A stretch of DNA of 64,000 bases from Anaeromyces robustus. Lineage: Eukaryota > Neocallimastigomycota > Neocallimastigomycetes > Neocallimastigales > Neocallimastigaceae. The stretch is from positions 43,549 through 107,548 of the forward strand of contig MCFG01000241.1 of the NCBI GenBank assembly GCA_002104895.1. Reading direction: 5' to 3'. The position numbers and the translations under genes are program-made. Positions 1 to 14,503 of the stretch are shown in pieces. The first letter of the stretch is position 1. Every line of letters starts with the position of its first letter. The notes under the pieces are model-generated. The model was not told where the DNA came from, searched no databases, and worked only from the letters and a program-made list of their open reading frames with translations.

Positions 1-48
1 ATTTATGGCTAGTGGACATAAATGGTAATAAAAAATAATTATTATTAC

Positions 49-84
<36 letters not shown>

Positions 85-441
85 TTAGAATTTAGTCATT
101 ATAATATAATCATAAAAAAAAAAAAAGAGAGAAAAAAAAAGAGAGAAAAAATAAAAGAATAAATAAATAAATAGTTTATTAATAACAATAAATAATAATT
201 ATAATTTTAATATATTATATAATTGTATTTTATATATAATAGGAAATTTAGATTATATCCTTATGGAGATGATTTAGTTAAAGGAAAAGGATATATTTCT
301 ATTTATTTAGATAATGTCGATGTTTCAAATGAAAAATTTGCACATATTTATGCTCATTATTCTTTATTTATTCATAATTTTGATGATTGTTCTTGTTATT
401 ATAGAAATAGTAATAAAAATATTATTAATAAAAAATTTTTT

Positions 442-480
<39 letters not shown>

Positions 481-512
481 TTTGAAGAAGAAGAAAAATA
501 ATTAAATAAAAA

Positions 513-550
<38 letters not shown>

Positions 551-3500
551 TTAAATTTTTTTTTTTTTTTTTGGTATATATTATAGAAAAACCAACTTTT
601 TATTATTTAAATAAAAAGGAAAATTTATTGGATTGGCAAAAATATATGAATAAATCAAATGTTTATATTAATAATAAAAAATCAAATAAATCTTTAATTG
701 AAAATAATGATACCATTATTGGTACTTATATTCGTGTATATCAGTATGATAAAGGTATTTATTCTATTAAATTAATAATTAATTTAATATCTATATATAT
801 ATCTATATAGATATAATCAAAAAATATAATCATTTAATACATAAATATCATGATTATTTATTAACAATTTATGGTTTTCCTATATTTCAAATGAAAAAAA
901 AAAAATATATATATATATATATTTATTTTTTTTTCATTTTATAAATATGAATATATAATAATAGATAAATATATAAATGAATTAAAAGATTTAATAAAAG
1001 ATCATGAAGCAATATATTATGAAATTTTTGGTGAAGATTATTATGAATGGAATATTGAATCTTGGAGTAAATTTGAAAATGAACAATATAGTCCAGAATT
1101 TGTTATTGGTGGTCACAAATGGTATACATAATATAATATTTATAATTATTATTATTCTTATTTATTATTATTTATTATTATTTATAATTATTATTATTCA
1201 TATTTATTATTATCATTATTATAATAATAATAATAATTAATAATTAATAATAATTAATTAAATTGCTTTAATTTTTTTTTAATTCATTAAAAATTATAAT
1301 AAAGGAAATTAAAATTATATCCAAATGGTCAAAATGATAATAACTATGAATATGCTTCTATTTATTTAGAAAATCAAGATGTTCAAAATGAAAATACTTT
1401 ACATATTTGTGCTAATGTTGTATTTTCAATTCGTAATTATAATGATTATTCATTTTTCAGTGAAAATGGTAATGATAGGATTCTTTTTTTTTTTTTTTTT
1501 ATCAAATACTTATTGTAATTATATAATTATATTTTATATAATATATATAATATATATATATATATATTTATTATTTAATATATACATATACATAATCTAT
1601 ATTATGTTAAATAGAGGAAACTTCACTTAAATTTTTCAGTAAAGATAAACCTTTATGGGGATTAAATCAATTTGTTAAAAAAAGTGATTTATATAATAAA
1701 TGTGAAAAATTTAATAAATCTCTCATAGAAGATGATAAAGCTATAATTACTGTTTATATTCGTGTTTATAAATATAAAATTGGTATATCTATAAAGATTT
1801 TTAATAAAATTTATTTTTTTTCTTTTTTTTTTTAATATAATATTATTTGCTATAATAAAAATTAATTTATTTAATACCATTTATAAATATTAATTTTTTT
1901 TTATTTAAATTTTAACAAAATTTTTTATTTATTCTCTTTTTTTATTTCTTGTATAGATCATTATATCAATGAATTAAATCATTATATTACAGAAGAAGAT
2001 GTAGTAAAAGATGAAATTATTGAAGAAGATTATTATGAATGGGAAATTGAAAACTTAAATAATCAACAAAATCTTATGTATAGTCCTGAATTTATTATTG
2101 GTGGTTATAAATGGTAACAATTAACAATAATCGATATATATAACATATAACATTTAATAATTAATTCATTTATTTTTTTTTTTTTACTTATTTATTAATG
2201 TATTTTTATTTTTTTTTTTGCATTTCCTGATTAAAATTATATATATATAAAAAAAAAATAAAAAGGAATCTTAAAGTCTATCCAAAAGGAGATGATGAAG
2301 TACATGAAGATGGATATATCACGGTTTATTTAAATAATTTGGATATACAAAATAAAACTTTTACTCATTTTTATACTCATCATGCATTATATATTCGTAA
2401 TCTTAATGATTATTCCTTTTTCAGTAGAGAAAGTAAATATATATATATATATAAAATACATAATACATAAAATATATTGTATTATCATTATTATATTCAA
2501 TATTAAATTATTATGTTTTATTTACATTATTTTTTAAAATAAATTATTATTTCTTAATTATATATTTATATTTAAAAAAAATTATAAATTATTATAAAGG
2601 AAAACCATCAATCGTTTATTCTAATAATAAAAATATTGGATCTAATATTCAACAAGTAAAGAATAAATCTAACTTTTATATAAAAAATGATACATCCTAT
2701 AAACCTTTAGTTGAAAATGGTAAAACTGTATTTGGAACATATATACGTGTATTTAAATATAACAGAGGTATTTAAAACATTTTTTGTTTGTTAATTATAA
2801 TTATTATATATTTTATATTGAAAGGAATTGATAATAATAATATAATATATATAATATATATATTATATTTATTATTTTTATTATATATATTAATATATAT
2901 ATATATATATTTTAATAAATATTTATATTTGATATATTTTTTCTAATTAATATTTTATTAATATAAATAATATATTCTTATAATAAAAATAATATTTTAT
3001 AATATAATATATTATTATATATATATATATATAAAGAAAAATACATCAATGAAATTAAGAATTTAATAAAAGATAATGATATGGATAATTATAATGTTAT
3101 CGGAGAAGATTATCGTGAGTGGAGAGTTGATGATTGGGATCTTCTTGAAAATATTGAACATAGTCCTGGCTTTGAAGCTGTTGGTTATAATTGGTATTTA
3201 TAAAATTTATTTTTTTTTTATTAAAATATTTTATATTGTTATTTTTTTTAACAACAATAATAATTAAAATATATATTTAAATATATATTTTGTTTTACAT
3301 TTTTTAATATGTATTTATATTATTTTTCTAACATTATTATTATCTCAATTTTTTTTAATAAAAAATAATAATAATAATTTTTCAATATATATATATATAT
3401 ATATATAAAATTAACATCAATCAATTTAAAACAATAATTAATAATATAATAATATAATAATAATAAAAACAAAAAAAAAAAAAAAAAAAAAAGGAAAATA

Positions 3501-5647
3501 AAATTAAATTTAAATGATCATGAAAATATAGGAAATAATTATATTTCACTTTATTTAGAGAATACAGATATATTTTTTGAAAATTCTTTACATATTTGTG
3601 CCAAAGTTGTATTTGCTATTCGTAATTATAACGATTATTCTTATTTTGAAGGAAAAGGTATTTTTATTTTTACTTTTTTTTTTTTTTGGTGTCACTTTTA
3701 TTAATTTTTTATTAATTATAAAATAATAATGGCAAAATTTATTATTTAAAATATATATATATATATATTTATTTACAATATACTAACAATAATAATATAT
3801 GTAATCATTATATTAGTAAATCCATCTATTTATTATTATAGTAGAGATAAAAATATATGGGGTTTAGATCATTATATTAGAAAATCAGATTTATATTTGA
3901 AATCAGAAGAATCTGGTAAACCTTTAGTTGAATCTGATAAAACCGTAATAGGTGTATATATTAGAGTCTATGAGTATAAAATGGGTATACATTATATATA
4001 CATATATTGATATATAAATAATTTAATAATAATAATAATAAAAATAACGATAATAATATATTATTGTATTATTCTTGGTATTTTTTTTTTTTTTTTTGAT
4101 TAGAACAATATATAAATGAATTAAAGTATTTAATAAAAAATGAAAATAATACTATCAATAAAGTAATTGATGAAGATTATTATGAATGGAAAATCAGTAA
4201 TTGGAATGAACTTGAACATTTAGAATGGAGTCCACTCTTTACTGTTGGAAATCATCGATGGTATAATATTATAAATATAATTTTTACTATATGTATTATT
4301 ATTTTTTTTTTCTTTTTCTTTTTAATAATACTATTATATAATATTATATTATATTATATCATATAATATTTCATTTCTTTAATTATATTTTTAAAAAAAA
4401 ACAACATAACGTCAACAATATAAATAATAATAAATTAAAACTTTTATAAAAAAAAAAAAGGAAAATAAAATTATGGCCAAATGGTTATGGTCGCAAAGGA
4501 AAAAATGTTTCCATGTATTTAGTAAATGAAGATATGTTAAAATTTAACTCAGATCATATATGTTGTAAATTTATATTATCTTTAAGAAATTATAATGAAT
4601 ATTCTTATTATACATCCTATGGTAAAACTTAAAATATAAAAGAATTGAATTTATTATATTATATTATATATGTTTATAATATTATATATATTTATATTTC
4701 AATATTAATATATTTATTTATTTATTTATATATTGATTTTTATTATTTTAATTAATAATAGTATCATTACTCAATTATTTCAGCAAATATAAAAAAGAGT
4801 ATGGTAATCGAGAATTTGTTAATAAAAAAGAATTATTTTTAATTAATGGAAAATCAAATAAATCATTGATTGAAGATAATAAAGTTATTATTGGTGCCTA
4901 TATTCAAATATATCAATATAATAAAAAAGGTTAGAAAATTATAATAGAACGAATATATATATATATATAAATTTTTAATATTATTATTTGTAATATTAAT
5001 GATAATAATAATGGAATTATTTTTCTTTTCTATCTTATTTTTCACAGATCAATATATAGATGAATTAAAATACTTTATAAAAGATAATAGTGCAAAAACC
5101 AATAAAATTATTGGTGAAGATTATTATGAATGGACTATTGATGAATGGAATAAACGTAAAAATATAGAATATAGTCCTGAATTTATAGCTGGTGGTTATA
5201 AATGGTATGAATATTATAAAAAAAAAAAAAAAAAAGAAAAAAAAAAAGAAAACGTACATATAAATTATTAATTATAAATGTATATTATTTATTATATTAA
5301 TACTATATATATTATATTATAATTTTTGTTTAATAATTTATATATGAAAAGGAAAATATTATTATATGAAAATGATAATGATAATGATAATAAAGATAAT
5401 AATATATCTATATGGTTAATAAATAGTGATATTAAAAATGAAGATTCTTTACATATTTGTGCAAATTTTGTATTTTCTATTAGAAATTATAATAGTTATT
5501 GTTGTTTCATTGCAAAAGGTATAATTTTTGAGGAAAAATATAATTAATAATTAATATATTATATTTCATTTCAAATAATATAATATATAATATATAATAT
5601 ATATTAACTATTTTATTTTAAAATTTAAATAAAAAACAAAACAAAAC

Positions 5648-5678
<31 letters not shown>

Positions 5679-7753
5679 TGATACAACTCTTAATTATTTT
5701 AGTAAAAATAGAAATATATGGGGTTGGAATAAATTTATCAAAAAATCAGAATTAAATATTAAAAATAAAGAATCCAATAAATCTTTTGTTGAAAATAACA
5801 AAGTAGTTATTGGAACCTATATTAGAGTATATCAATATAAGATAGGTATGTCTAATAGAAATAATATTTAAAAAATTTTTTTTTCTTTTACATATCGAAA
5901 AAGTTTTATAAGTTTTTTTTTTTATTTTTTTTTTTTTTACTTTTTACTTTTTACTTAATTTTTATTTATATTTAATATATATAAATAATAAAAAATAAAT
6001 TAAATAAATAATAATAAATAAATAACTAATATAACTAATATAAAAATATATAATATATTGTATATATTTCTAATATTATAAATGAACAGTACAATTTGTA
6101 GAAGAGTTAAAGTTTTTATTAAAAGATGATAATATAAAGAATGAAGAAATAATTGGAGAAGACTATTATGAATGGAAAATTAAAGATTGGAATAGTTTAG
6201 AAAAAATAAATTATAGTCCAGAATTTACAATAGGTGGTCATAAATGGTATTATTATAAGCATTTTTAAATATATAAATATATAAATATATAAATATACAA
6301 ATATGTTTATAATATTATAATATTATAATAAAAAATAAAAATAATAAATATTTCTATAATTTATTAATATACTCTATTATCCTTAGGAAAATAAAATTAT
6401 ATCCAAATGGTAAAGATTTAAATAATACTAATGAATATATATCCGTTTTTCTTGAAAACGAAGAAAAAACACCTCATATATTTGTAAATTGTGTACTATG
6501 TTGTTGTAATTATAATGATTATTCTTGCTCTACTACATATGGTAATTTTTATAATTACTTCTATATAATATAATTTACCATTTTACACGATATTATAAAT
6601 TATTTTATAATATTTATTAATATTAATAATAATATTAATATTAATATTATTATAATAATTAATTTTTTTTTTTTTTTACACACTAGTTTCATATTTCAAT
6701 TATTTCAATGAAAGCAAAAAAGATTTTGGTAAAAGTGAATTTATAAGTAAAACAGAATGTCATACAAAATGTAAAAAAACAAATAAATCTTTAATAGAAG
6801 ATAACCAACTCATTTTAGGTGCCTATATTAGAGTTTATAAAAATGAAAATTTAGGTAAATTTATGAATAAATAAATAAAAAATTTTTCTATATTAAATTT
6901 TAATCTATAATAAATATAATAAATATAATAATATAATTTTTTAAAATTATATAAACAATATATATATATATATTTCATATGTATTCAATTAAATTAATTT
7001 ATATCATTTTTTATAGAAAATTATATTAATAATTTGAAAGAATTATTAAAGATGGATAATGAAAAAGATTATGAAACCATAGGAGAAGGATATTATGAAT
7101 GGACAATTAAAGATTGGGAAAAACTTGATAATCCTGAATATAGTCCATTATTTATGATTAATGATTATAAATGGTATTATATATATTAAGATTCATATGA
7201 AGTGTTAATAATAATATTATTATTAATAATATATATATAATTATTATTACATTAATGAATAATAATATGTTTTAAAAAAATCATAGGAGAATTAAATTAT
7301 ATCCAAATGGAAATGATAAAGTTAAAGAAAAAGAATATGTTTCTGTCTTTTTAGAAAATTTAGATACTACTAAATATGCTTTACCAAATATATTTGCCAA
7401 TTTTGTAATATCTTTCCGTAATTATAATGATTATTCAGGATATACAGCTCATAGTAATATATAAAAAAAAAATTTTTTTTTTTTTTTTTTTTTGATAATT
7501 TCATTTATATATTTGTATATATTAAAACTTTATCAATTATTATTTATTAACTAATTTTTTTGCTTTTTAATAATTTATTTAATAGAAGTGACATCCTTAT
7601 TTTATTTCAGTAAAGGAATTAATTCATTAGGATTTAGACATTTTATTAAAAGAACAGATTTATATGCAATCAATGAACAAACTAATAAACCTTTAGTTGA
7701 AAACAAAAAAGTTATTGTCAGTGTTTATTTAAAAATTTATAATAATATAAAAG
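1..7753 (+). repeat. Three-exon MATH cassette repeated eight times, with exon table
   Basis: Exons in order are: 1-24 (end of an A exon), 243-409, 587-754; 965-1121, 1305-1468, 1615-1782; 1957-2113, 2266-2432, 2600-2767; 3037-3193, 3494-3657, 3817-3984; 4104-4260, 4461-4621, 4762-4929; 5048-5204, 5352-5518, 5678-5845; 6090-6246, 6387-6541, 6687-6854; 7017-7173, 7287-7453, 7586-7753. The final exon is 7939-8279. All seven complete A exons are exactly 157 nt and all eight C exons exactly 168 nt; B exons vary from 155 to 167 nt in steps of three. Introns after A, B and C exons are phase 2, 1 and 1, so each cassette starts and ends in phase 1 and can be duplicated without disturbing the frame. 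Introns have diverged fully; exons have not. Confidence 0.85.
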
Positions 7754-8279
7754 GTAAAGTTATATAGATAAACTAAATAATAGATATTTTTTTTTTTTTA
7801 AAAAAAAAATAATAATAATAAAGAGAATATTATTCAATTTTATAATTTATATTAATAATGATAATAATAAAAATATTATTATATTATTATATTATTATAT
7901 TATTATATATATAATTAAAAAAATAATTTTATATAAAGACGAAATGTCATTAATAAATAAGCAACATTATATATTGTTAAATAAAAAATTATTACCCGAA
8001 TTACCAGTTAAAGAACAAAATAATATTTCATTATCATTATCAAATTTAACGACACATACTTTGAATACTTTCAATACTTTAAATAATAATAATAATAATA
8101 ATAATAATAAAGTTTTAGTCAATGAATTTCCATATCCTCCTATGATTTCTCCGGATAGTAATGGTCAACCAGTATATGCTCGATCCACTATGGATATCTC
8201 TACACATAAAGATATTGATGGTCAATCACCTTTATCAGAAGAAACTCCCACTTTTAATTATGATGATTTTGATGATTAA
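1..8279 (+). CDS. Tandem MATH-domain protein, 3' part of gene (partial at left edge)
   Basis: This gene encodes a chain of MATH (meprin and TRAF homology) domains, a fold that usually binds peptides or partner proteins, for example in ubiquitin-pathway adaptors. I count eight MATH units in the window, the first cut by the left edge. Each shows the MATH signature in order: a segment like EDYYEWxIxxW followed by SPxFxxGGxKW, then a KLYPNG...SxYLEN...RNYNDYS segment, then a YFSKxxxxWG...F...SLIExDK...GTYIRVY segment. No frame is open throughout, but 25 exons bounded by GT/AG join in phase. The last exon (7939-8279) gives a tail of about 113 residues with an Asn run and an acidic end (TFNYDDFDD). 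I see no signal peptide, catalytic domain or membrane segment here; the N-terminus lies outside. The cellular role is unknown. The MATH assignment is strong, and splice sites are inferred. Confidence 0.85.
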
Positions 8280-8983
8280 ATTAAAAAAAAAAATAAAAAA
8301 ATAAAAAAAAAAAAATTATATAATAATTATAATTATATTATTATTAATATAACGTTTATATTATAATTAAATATGAATATAAAATATATTTATATATAAT
8401 ATAATATAAAATAATATAAAATATAATATAATAATAATAATATAAATAAAACCAAATACACACGACAACTATGGTGTATAATTTTATAGTATTTTTTCTT
8501 AATTTGTAAATAAATAAAATCTATCTTTATATTTATATAAATATTTATATTAATCGGTATATCAACTATTTTAATAATATCTATCTACTAACAGTAAAAT
8601 AAAAAAGTAGGGTCATATCTATAAAATAAAAAATAAAATAATAAAGAATTCTATGATAGAAAAAAAAATTCATTAAAAAATATATATATATTATTACGCC
8701 TTATATAATCATTTTTTTGTATACCACCATTATTTTAATAATGAAATAAAATTACTAAATACTTATAAATATGTATAATTATAAAAACTATATTTAATTA
8801 CTATTTTTATCAATACTATTTTATAAAATAAAAATTTATATCCATTTACTATCATTATTATATATATAAAAAGAATAAATTATATTTATAATAAATTTAA
8901 AAAAAAATTTTTTTATAGACTTATCATGTGTTATCACATATATATGTATATGAATTATAATCCATCCATTATCATTATCATTT
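8280..8983. other. AT-rich intergenic spacer, no gene seen
   Basis: This is the downstream flank of the MATH gene. It is almost pure A/T with short TATATA runs, and no open frame or structured element was recognised. Poly(A)-signal-like AATAAA words occur just after the stop but are too common in this DNA to be decisive. Confidence 0.6.
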
Positions 8984-9210
8984 AGGTCTCGACGACCTTA
9001 ATATGTTCTTATATATTTTACATTTGTATTTAAAGCCTAACGCTAATTTCATAACAAGTCCAGTCCATAAGCTTTACATACGAACAGTGGTTACCAAGTA
9101 AACCACTCAATAATAAAAGAACTTGCATGCACACGACTTAAGTAGAACTAAGTCTTGTGCAAATTCTTTTATTATTTTATGAGGCTTGAATAGTTATGCC
9201 TTAAATACTT
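8984..9210. ncRNA. Candidate structured RNA or compositional island, identity unknown
   Basis: About 225 bases stand out from the surrounding A/T sequence by higher G+C and dense inverted repeats. AGGTC at 8984-8988 pairs with GACCT at 8994-8998. AGTGGTT at 9086-9092 pairs with AACCACT at 9101-9107. A long stem joins 9109-9121 with 9164-9176 (13 bp, perfect) and continues inward as 9129-9140 with 9149-9160 (12 positions, one mismatch) around an 8-nt loop. No protein frame is evident. I could not match it to tRNA, U1-U6, U3, SRP or RNase P landmarks. The strand is not decided. It may be an RNA gene or the relic of a structured mobile element. Confidence 0.35.
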
Positions 9211-11140
9211 AACCATATATATATATATTTATATATTTATATTTATATATAAATTAAAACAAATTAAAACAAATTAAAACAATTAATATAATATAATATA
9301 TAGAAAATAAGTAAATAACAACATGTTTTCATGTTTTAGTTTTCGATATTTTTTTTTTAAAAAGTTTCATCTCTTTATTTTTTTACAAATTATTATCCTT
9401 ATTATCCAATCAATTGAAAAAAAATAAAAATACAATTTTGAAACTTTACTACCATTTTTTTTTTTTTTTTTTTTTTTATTTTTTTAAATATAATAAATAT
9501 AATAAATTAGTATATATATTAAAGATTAAAGATTTATATCATATAAAAGATATGCAAAACGTATAAAAAAAAAAAAAAAAACAGGAAACTTTTTTCTTTA
9601 TAATTTATAAATGAACACATAAAAATTTTTTTACTTTTAATAAAACCTAAAGAATATTAAAAATAAATAAATAAACCTTTACTAAATAAAATTTATAAAT
9701 TATAAAAATAAAAATTGGTTTACTATTAAAATGACAATATTGATAAATCATGGAATATCTATTATTTATATAAGATGAACCTAATGTTGTAATAAAACTT
9801 AATCATTTTGATTATAATATTGAAAATACAAATATAGAAATATACAAATACATATCTATTCTATTACTATCTTTTTTATTTTATTATTTTAATTCTATCA
9901 CTTATATTATTTCTTATCTTGAATATAGTTTTTTAAAAGTTTTTATACTAACAATTTAGTATTTTATTATGAATTACTGCCAATATAAATACATTTAATT
10001 TTTGGAATTTATAAAGGTTAGATAATAACTAAGATGAAAAAAGATTTTAGTATATAATAATTCATAATTAAATAATAAATTAATATTAAAAATAACAGTT
10101 AAATATAAAACATTATATAAAACATATAAAAATATATATAAATATAAATATGTAATTTACATATTTATTAAATTCATAAAAAATTAATTATTTAATATAT
10201 TATTTAAATAAATATATATCATTTAAAATATTATTCATTTTTGCTATATATTTGTTTGAATCATAATATTCATGTGATTTGTTATTAATATATAAATTAA
10301 GAGTAATAAATTTTTAATAAATTTATGTAAAATATTAATAAATTTTCAAATTATTTAAATAAAAAAATAAAGTTTCACAGAATTAAAAATTGAAAAAAAT
10401 TAAAAATTAAAAATTAAAAATTAAAAAAGAAACTTATTAATAAGAAATTATTAAATAATAATAAATATGAAAGAATAATAATTATTAATTATTAATTATT
10501 CATTTTATTATTCATAGAATATAAAATTAATTATTCATTTTATTATTCATAGAATCTAAAATAACACCAAGAAGAATAAGTCATTATAATATATATATTA
10601 AAATAAACTTTAGATAAAGTTTGTATATTATTTTATTAATGTTAAATGAAATCAAAATTAGCATAAATAAAAAGATTTTCATTATTATTATTTAGTTTTT
10701 ATTATTACTTTTTAATATTAATATTAATAATAATAATAATAATAATGTAAATATTATTTCATTTTTATATTAAATTTCAATATTTAAAATATTTAAAATA
10801 TTTAAAAGATTAAAAAGATTTAAAAAGATTTAAAAATATTATTTGTTGTATTTTAATTTTATATTATATCCATTTAAAATAATAATAAAAATTTTCCATT
10901 TTTAAAATTTTATTTATTATTAAAATCTTTCATTTTTTTTTTTTTTTTTAATATTTAAAAATGGTTTTTTTTTTTTTTTTTATGACACAAAGTTTTAATT
11001 ATAAAAAATAAATATAATCAAAATATAGTAATAATTTATTATTATTATATAACTATATTACTATACATAATAATTCATATATTATTATATAACTAACTAT
11101 ATTACTATAGTTAAATATATTACTTAATAATCCATATGTA
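9211..11140. other. AT-rich intergenic region, no gene seen
   Basis: No coding signal was found on either strand. It contains small tandem duplications: a run of AAAATT-type units near 10390-10425 and a repeat of about 34 bp (ATTCATTTTATTATTCATAG core) near 10499-10560. Poly(T) runs occur around 10930-10980. The homology shared by the downstream tandem units begins at about 11141. Confidence 0.6.
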
Positions 11141-11298
11141 ATAAAATAAATTAATAAATTATTATTATTTATTTTATTTTTAATAAATTAAAATTTGTTC
11201 AATAAAAATAAAAATATAATTTCAAGAGAAATATTTTTAGAAATTTTGTTTATTATAAATAAAAAAAAAAAAAAGAAAAGGGTAGTAATATACAAAAA

Positions 11299-13169
11299 AT
11301 GGGATTCATAATTGATAATGGAAACATGTATGGAAAATTTAAAGGTTTACTTAACCAAGATTTCTTTGTTGATAAATCAAATATTATAAATGATTTTAAT
11401 AAATTAATCGATAAAGATGGCAATTGTAATGTATGTATTACAAAACCAAGAAGATTTGGGAAAACATCAATAGCTGCCATGTTAACTACATATTATAGTA
11501 AAGGAATTGATTCTAAAGAAATATTTGATAAATTTAAAGTTTCCAAAGGAAAAAGTTCAGATGAAACTGAAAAAAAAAAAGAAATAAAACAGTATAGAGA
11601 ATTTCAAGGAAAATATCATACCTTATATTTTGATTTTTCATCTGAACTTTATAAATACAATACTTTAAAAGCTTTATTAGATGATATTAATAAGATGTTT
11701 AAAGAAGATTATGAAAAATTATATCCAGGTACTGAAGTATCATGTGATAGTATAGTTAAAAATTTAGAAAAAATATATGATGAAACAGGTGAAAGTTTTA
11801 TTATTATTATTGATGAATGGGATTCTATAATTTTTAGTAATAACTTTACTCCTGATGAAAAAGTTCAATATCTTGGATTTTTGAATTCATTAATAAAAGA
11901 TCAAGGTTATTCATCCTTTGTTTATATGACTGGAATATTACCAATAGCAAAAGAGTTATCTCAATCAACCCTAAATTGTTTTGATGAATATTCTATGCTA
12001 AATGATAAAAAATATTATCAATATTTTGGTTTTACGGAACAAGAAGTTCGCGATCTTTGTAAAAAAAAAAAAAAAAAATAAAAAAAAAAATAATAAAATT
12101 AAATATAAAGATTTAGAAAATTGGTATAATGGATATAAAGCGTATAACGGTGAAAAAATCTTTAATCCATGGTCAGTATGTCATGCTTTAGACAATGATA
12201 AGATTAAGAATTATTGGAATGATACAGGACGTTTTGATGAATTAGTCAATATAATTAATTTTAATATTTTAGGTGTAAAAGATGATATTTTAGAATTAAT
12301 TAAAGGAAAAAAAATAAAAATAGAATTAGAAAAATTTTGGAGCAGAAAATATTTTAGATGAATTAATAAATAATAAAGAAACAAGTAAGAATGATATGAA
12401 AACCGAATTGTATTCAAAAATGGTTACTTTTGGATTTTTAACTTATTATGACGGAAAGATTTCTATTCCAAATAAAGAATTAGAAGAAAAATTTGTAAAA
12501 GTTTTAAATAGAAATGATTATCTGAAGTATTATTATAATATGATAAATAATTCCGAAAAGATGTTAAACATGACATTAAACAACAATCCGAAAAAAATAT
12601 GTAAAATTTTAGAAAAATCTCATATGGCAATAATAAGATCAGGAGATAAAATAGATCATGGCAATTTAAAACATGTTATCGAATTTGCTTATTTTAATGC
12701 CAGGATTCATTATATAGTTAATGAAGAAGTCAGTGAAGGAAAAGGAATTTCAGATTTTATATTTTATCCAAAAAACAAAAGACAAAAAGTAATTATAATA
12801 GAATTAAAGGTGAATGGCTCAGCAAAAGAAGCCATTAAGCAAATACATCAAAAAAAATATTATAATGATTTAAAAAATAGAGGATATACTGGGAATATTT
12901 TATTAGTAGGAATAAATTTAAATAAAAAACAAAAATCATATTCATGTAAAATAGAAGAATATGATAATGAATTAAAAATATTAATATCAGATAATGAATA
13001 TCTACCTAATTCTAAAAATAAAAAAGAATTAATATCAGATAATGAATATTCACCTAATTCTAAAAATAAAAGAAAAACTGATCAAGAATCTGATGGTATA
13101 TATAAAAAATTAAGAAGTGCTACAAAAAAAAAAAAAAAAAAACTGAATAAGAAGTGCTACAAAAAATAA
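11299..13169 (+). pseudogene. AAA-ATPase-like/PD-(D/E)XK protein, array copy 1 (one frameshift)
   Basis: The protein has an N-terminal AAA-ATPase-like domain (Pfam AAA-ATPase_like, PF09820 from memory) and a C-terminal PD-(D/E)XK nuclease-like domain (PDDEXK_9 type, PF08011). The Walker A motif is KPRRFGKTS around residue 55; Walker B is IIIIDEWD around residue 170. The nuclease core is SDFIFYPKN followed by VIIIELKVN (D...ELK). Start ATG is 11299. A 52-nt A-rich segment (12059-12110) must be skipped to keep frame and is probably an intron. One extra T in a T run near 12335, compared with copies 3 and 4, shifts the frame between the two domains; the rest stays open to 13169. The tail has two SDNEYxPNSKNK repeats and a Lys-rich end. 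It is either a pseudogene or carries a homopolymer sequencing error. The molecular role of the family is not established. Confidence 0.75.
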
Positions 13170-13327
13170 TAAAATAAACTAATAGTATAAATCAAAAATA
13201 AATGTATTATTATTATTATTATTATTATTATTTTTTTTTTTTTAATTTTAATTCATAATTTTTAATGTATCAATTAACGTATTATATTTATATTTATATT
13301 TATATTTATATTTATTGCATTGAATAA

Positions 13328-13385
<58 letters not shown>

Positions 13386-13677
13386 TAAAATATTGCTTAA
13401 TAATAAATAAGTATATCAAAATATAAAATAATTCAATTTATTTTAATATTTATTATTTCTATTAAGACTAAAATAAAATAAAATAAAATAAAATAAAATA
13501 AATATTAACAAAACTTTTTTTTTTTTTAAATAATAATAATAAAATAATTTTGAATTTCGAATTAAATTCTTAATAAATAAATTTAATATACTTGTTTTTT
13601 CTATTTTAATAATAATTTTTGTATTGAATAAGCCTTTAATAAATAATATTTTAAGTATTTAAGAAAAAAAAATATAT

Positions 13678-13709
<32 letters not shown>

Positions 13710-14503
13710 TTGACAAAATTCATTCTTAAAATTATTTTTATTATATTTTCGAATTTTTATTAATTTCCTTTATGATAAAATTGAATTCCAAAACATATAT
13801 AGAAAACAGATCATTTGTATTTTTTTTTTTTTTTTTTTCCTACTTGTTGAAAAGATTTTTATATTTTAATAAAATATAAATATTTGATATTTAATTTTAA
13901 AATAAAAATTGTTAAAGATAAAATGTAGAAATTAAAAACAATAATTATTATACAAATCATTAATATTACAATAATACAAAGACCAATTTATTTATTTATT
14001 TATTTATTTATTTATTTTTTATTTATTTATTTATTTATTTATTTAAATTTTATATATTAAAACAAATAATAAAAATATTAATATTTAATAATAATATATA
14101 TAATATAAATTAATTCATAACGTATGATAAAAATTATTTTATTCTAACTAAACTGTTAACTCTTTATATCGGTTGACTTCATATCTAACATCAAAAATTT
14201 CAAAGATATATAAACATATATTTAATTCATAATATTTTATTTTTACAAAAATTATAAGGTATTTATTATATATATTATTTTTATTTATTTATTTATTTAT
14301 TTTTTTTTACATAAATTGAAGATATTTATTAAATATATATATAATATATAATAAAATAAATTAATAAATTATTATTATTTATTTTATTTTTAATAAATTA
14401 AAATTTGTTCAATAAAAATAAAAATATAATTTCAAAAGACATATTTTTAGAAATTTTGTTTATTATAAATAAAAAAAAAAAAAAGGGTAGTAATATACAA
14501 AAA
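13170..14503. other. Array spacer between copies 1 and 2
   Basis: No gene is present. Simple repeats lie in order: (TAA)n at about 13327-13384, (AAAAT)n at about 13469-13501, a TATATA run near 13671-13710, a T run near 13820, and (TTTA)n at about 13986-14044. The same order recurs in the other spacers. The last part (about 14346-14503) is the presumed promoter and leader shared by all four copies. Confidence 0.7.

Noticed and set aside
1-8279. Reading the first 8 kb as a decayed pseudogene because no long frame is open
   Set aside because: Every break between coding blocks coincides with GT/AG borders, phases fit, and exon lengths repeat exactly; introns explain it fully.
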